A stretch of DNA of 7,603 bases from assembly GCA_030609865.1 (NCBI GenBank), contig JAUWSZ010000085.1, positions 1-7,603 on the forward strand. The letters are read 5' to 3'. The notes below the pieces were generated by a model. The model searched no databases. It was not told the origin of the DNA and worked only from the letters and a program-made list of their open reading frames with translations. Shown in pieces: positions 6,498 to 7,603 of this stretch. The position numbers and the translations under genes were made by a program. How positions within the stretch are numbered: the stretch's first letter is position 1; each line of letters starts with the position of its first letter. Origin of the DNA: a bacterium (GTDB lineage Bacteria; Desulfobacterota; DSWW01).

Positions 6498-6519
6498 TAG
6501 TATAAGTTTTCGTATACTA
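6498..6519. promoter_or_regulatory. Inverted repeat, possible operator
   Basis: TAGTATA (6498-6504) and TATACTA (6513-6519) are perfect reverse complements separated by 8 bases, in an A+T-rich patch between two divergent genes. The size and spacing suit a dimeric transcription factor, but the regulator is not identified. TATACT here could also serve as a -10 box. Confidence 0.4.
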
Positions 6520-6644
6520 GCTGAATACAAATTTCCAGGCGGAGAGAAAACCGTGGAAACGGACGGAATGCGAGAGAAGGTTATGTTCGGGTGGTAGCTC
6601 TCCCAGAAGAGGTAGTCGCCGTAGCACAATCTGTCCGCCACGGG

Positions 6645-6669
6645 CAGCAGACTTTATAATAAGCTGCTG
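6645..6669. other. Bulged hairpin upstream of the LysM promoter
   Basis: CAGCAG-A-CTT (6645-6654) pairs with AAG-CTGCTG (6661-6669) around the loop TATAAT, giving a 9-bp stem with one bulged A. It lies 18 bp upstream of the -35 box. No T run follows on either strand, so a terminator role is doubtful. Confidence 0.35.
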
Positions 6670-6686
6670 GATTCCATAATTTCCGC

Positions 6687-6715
6687 TTGACGTATTGCAT
6701 CATCGCAAATAGTAT
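6687..6715 (+). promoter_or_regulatory. Sigma-70-like promoter for the LysM-domain gene
   Basis: TTGACG (6687-6692) and TAGTAT (6710-6715) are separated by exactly 17 bases. The boxes match the -35 and -10 consensus at five of six and four of six positions. Transcription would start near 6722, leaving a leader of about 45 bases before the ATG at 6768. Confidence 0.65.
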
Positions 6716-6767
6716 CTTGAAGAAAAGGGAGGTTTTCCACCTCACGATAACGTAAGGGCGTTCAACC

Positions 6768-7603
6768 ATGCCGGCGAACGAGAAGGGCCGTCCAAACGAC
6801 CGGACGGACGCAGGGACTTCGGGTGAGTCCGAGATCGTCGGCTTGTACAGGGGCTTTTCGAAGGAGAAGTCGAAGGAAGGCAGGGCCATGCTCAGCCATG
6901 CGACCCTCTCGGTCTGGGCGGCAACACTCATCCTGTGCAGCGTCCTCGTATTCGGCCTCCATCAGATCAGGGGCAGGCTGCAGGGGGTCCAGGAAGCACT
7001 GGAACGGGCGGGGCAAGACAACGAGCTGCTGCTGGAGGGGCTGGACGAACTGCTGGCAAGAGTTGAGCGTCCGGACCACGTCGCTGAGACCACCCCCCCA
7101 CCCTCGGAACCACCCGACAAAAAGGAGCAGGAAAAGGCGGAGAAGGACGAAACGCGCAATCTTGCCAGGAAATACAAGATCTACTACCGCGCAAAAGACG
7201 GAGAGGACCTGGCCCGAATCAGTGAGAAATTCAATGTCTCCGAGGATCAGCTTCGCCTCTGGAATGCCCTCAAGGCATCCGGTTCGCTCATCCCGGGACA
7301 GGTAATCGTCATCAACAAGAGCACGCAACCGGACAAGCCTGTCGAGGTGGCCCATGCGTCTCCTCCGCCTGATAACCGAAGGGTAGCGAAACGAGAGAAG
7401 CCTGCTGAGGCAGAGCCACCGCCCAAAAGGCTCCTTTCTGAACGTCCACCCCAGACCGAAACGAAACGAAACGAACCGGCCACCGGGGAAACGAGTGTCG
7501 ACGAGCCGAGCCCCGCAGAGGGGACCGGCGACTCCCTGGCTGCAGGGGGGGAAGAGCCGACGCCCGACACGCCCGAGAATATGGCCGATGCGCCTCTGGA
7601 CGA
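6768..7603 (+). CDS. Membrane-anchored LysM-like domain protein (C-terminus beyond right edge)
   Basis: 278 codons are visible and the frame is still open at the edge. The layout is: a short charged cytoplasmic N-terminus (1-44); one transmembrane helix (about 45-64, ATLSVWAATLILCSVLVFGL); a Leu/Glu-rich probable coiled coil (65-103); a Pro/Lys/Glu linker (105-132); and a LysM-like domain (about 135-184). In that domain YKIYYRAKDGEDLARISEKF, then VSEDQLRLWNAL and IPGQVIVIN, follow the usual Y-x-V-x-x-GD-x-L-x-x-IA, L-x-x-WN and PG-x-x-L-x-I pattern. LysM domains bind N-acetylglucosamine polymers such as peptidoglycan. After 185 the chain is Pro/Glu/Lys-rich and probably disordered. The helix without a cleavage motif suggests an inner-membrane anchor with a periplasmic C-terminus. 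ATG 6768 is the first start after an in-frame TAA; the ribosome binding site (AAGGG near 6753) is weak. No enzymatic domain is seen in the visible part. Confidence 0.85.
   Translation, partial: MPANEKGRPNDRTDAGTSGESEIVGLYRGFSKEKSKEGRAMLSHATLSVWAATLILCSVLVFGLHQIRGRLQGVQEALERAGQDNELLLEGLDELLARVERPDHVAETTPPPSEPPDKKEQEKAEKDETRNLARKYKIYYRAKDGEDLARISEKFNVSEDQLRLWNALKASGSLIPGQVIVINKSTQPDKPVEVAHASPPPDNRRVAKREKPAEAEPPPKRLLSERPPQTETKRNEPATGETSVDEPSPAEGTGDSLAAGGEEPTPDTPENMADAPLD

Larger units (their letters stand above)
6374..6767. other. 394-bp divergent intergenic region
   Basis: No convincing gene. It holds the upstream region of the DUF3160 gene, an 8-bp inverted pair CTGGAGTA/TACTCCAG (6410-6417 and 6468-6475), the 7-bp inverted repeat at 6498-6519, a bulged hairpin at 6645-6669 and the promoter of the LysM gene at 6687-6715. 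For the minus strand only a weak promoter candidate is seen (TTTACA near 6494, TACTTT near 6470, 18-base spacer). The stretch 6480-6530 is clearly A+T-richer than the flanking genes. A 14-codon frame starting GTG at 6553 is too short to call. Confidence 0.6.

Noticed and set aside
6553..6597. 14-codon frame (GTG start after GGCGGAG) as a leader peptide
   Set aside because: It is too short, has no regulatory codon run, and no attenuator structure follows it.
6762..7355. 197-residue minus-strand frame opposite the LysM gene
   Set aside because: It is antisense to the frame with a transmembrane helix, LysM-like domain and good promoter, and has no motif of its own.
7457..7475. Three CGAAA units in the LysM gene as a phase-variation tract
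   Set aside because: Three copies are too few to be a likely slippage site; they fall in a low-complexity coding segment.
1..7603. CRISPR array, tRNA or rRNA
   Set aside because: No regularly spaced direct repeats and no tRNA- or rRNA-like sequence were seen on either strand.

Overview
The window is high-G+C bacterial DNA. Its gene content and one repeat element fit an anaerobic Desulfobacterota-like organism: two phenylacetate-CoA-ligase-family sequences, a thiolase fragment, an old-yellow-enzyme-type reductase, and a palindromic element ending in GGAGGCTGTT. No rRNA or other marker gene is present, so this placement is an inference.

Left part (1-3844, all minus strand). Read in the direction of transcription, this is a cluster for CoA-thioester (probably aromatic or other carboxylic acid) metabolism. 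The order is: C-terminal stub of an acyl/aryl-CoA ligase (3614-3817); a cysteine-rich protein of unknown family built from two tandem repeats, its frame broken near 3204-3226 (3614-2174); C-terminal stub of an SCP2-type thiolase (about 2120-1851); an intact PaaK-like ligase (1808-450); and the N-terminal part of an FMN-type NADH:flavin oxidoreductase that runs off the left edge (404-1). The last two look functional and are well spaced, with good ribosome binding sites. The upstream half (1851-3844) looks like a decaying or rearranged segment, with two truncations and one frameshift in about 2 kb.

Middle (3822-4075). A 126-bp MITE-like palindrome (3822-3947) sits exactly where the ligase stub loses homology, and a second partial end or small hairpin lies beside it. 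No gene is seen here.

Right part. A large minus-strand lipoprotein of the DUF3160 family (6373-4076) is divergent from a plus-strand membrane-anchored LysM-like protein (6768 to beyond the right edge). They share a 394-bp intergenic region with a 7-bp inverted repeat (6498-6519), a hairpin (6645-6669) and a good sigma-70-like promoter facing the LysM gene (6687-6715).

How the genes fit together: the intact ligase would activate a carboxylic acid to its CoA thioester. The oxidoreductase would reduce an enoyl or enone intermediate, and the thiolase, before truncation, would cleave the chain. The tandem-repeat protein overlaps the stop of the ligase stub by one base (TGATG), so it was probably co-translated with a ligase and may have worked with it. 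The most novel item is this two-repeat, four-cysteine-per-repeat protein.
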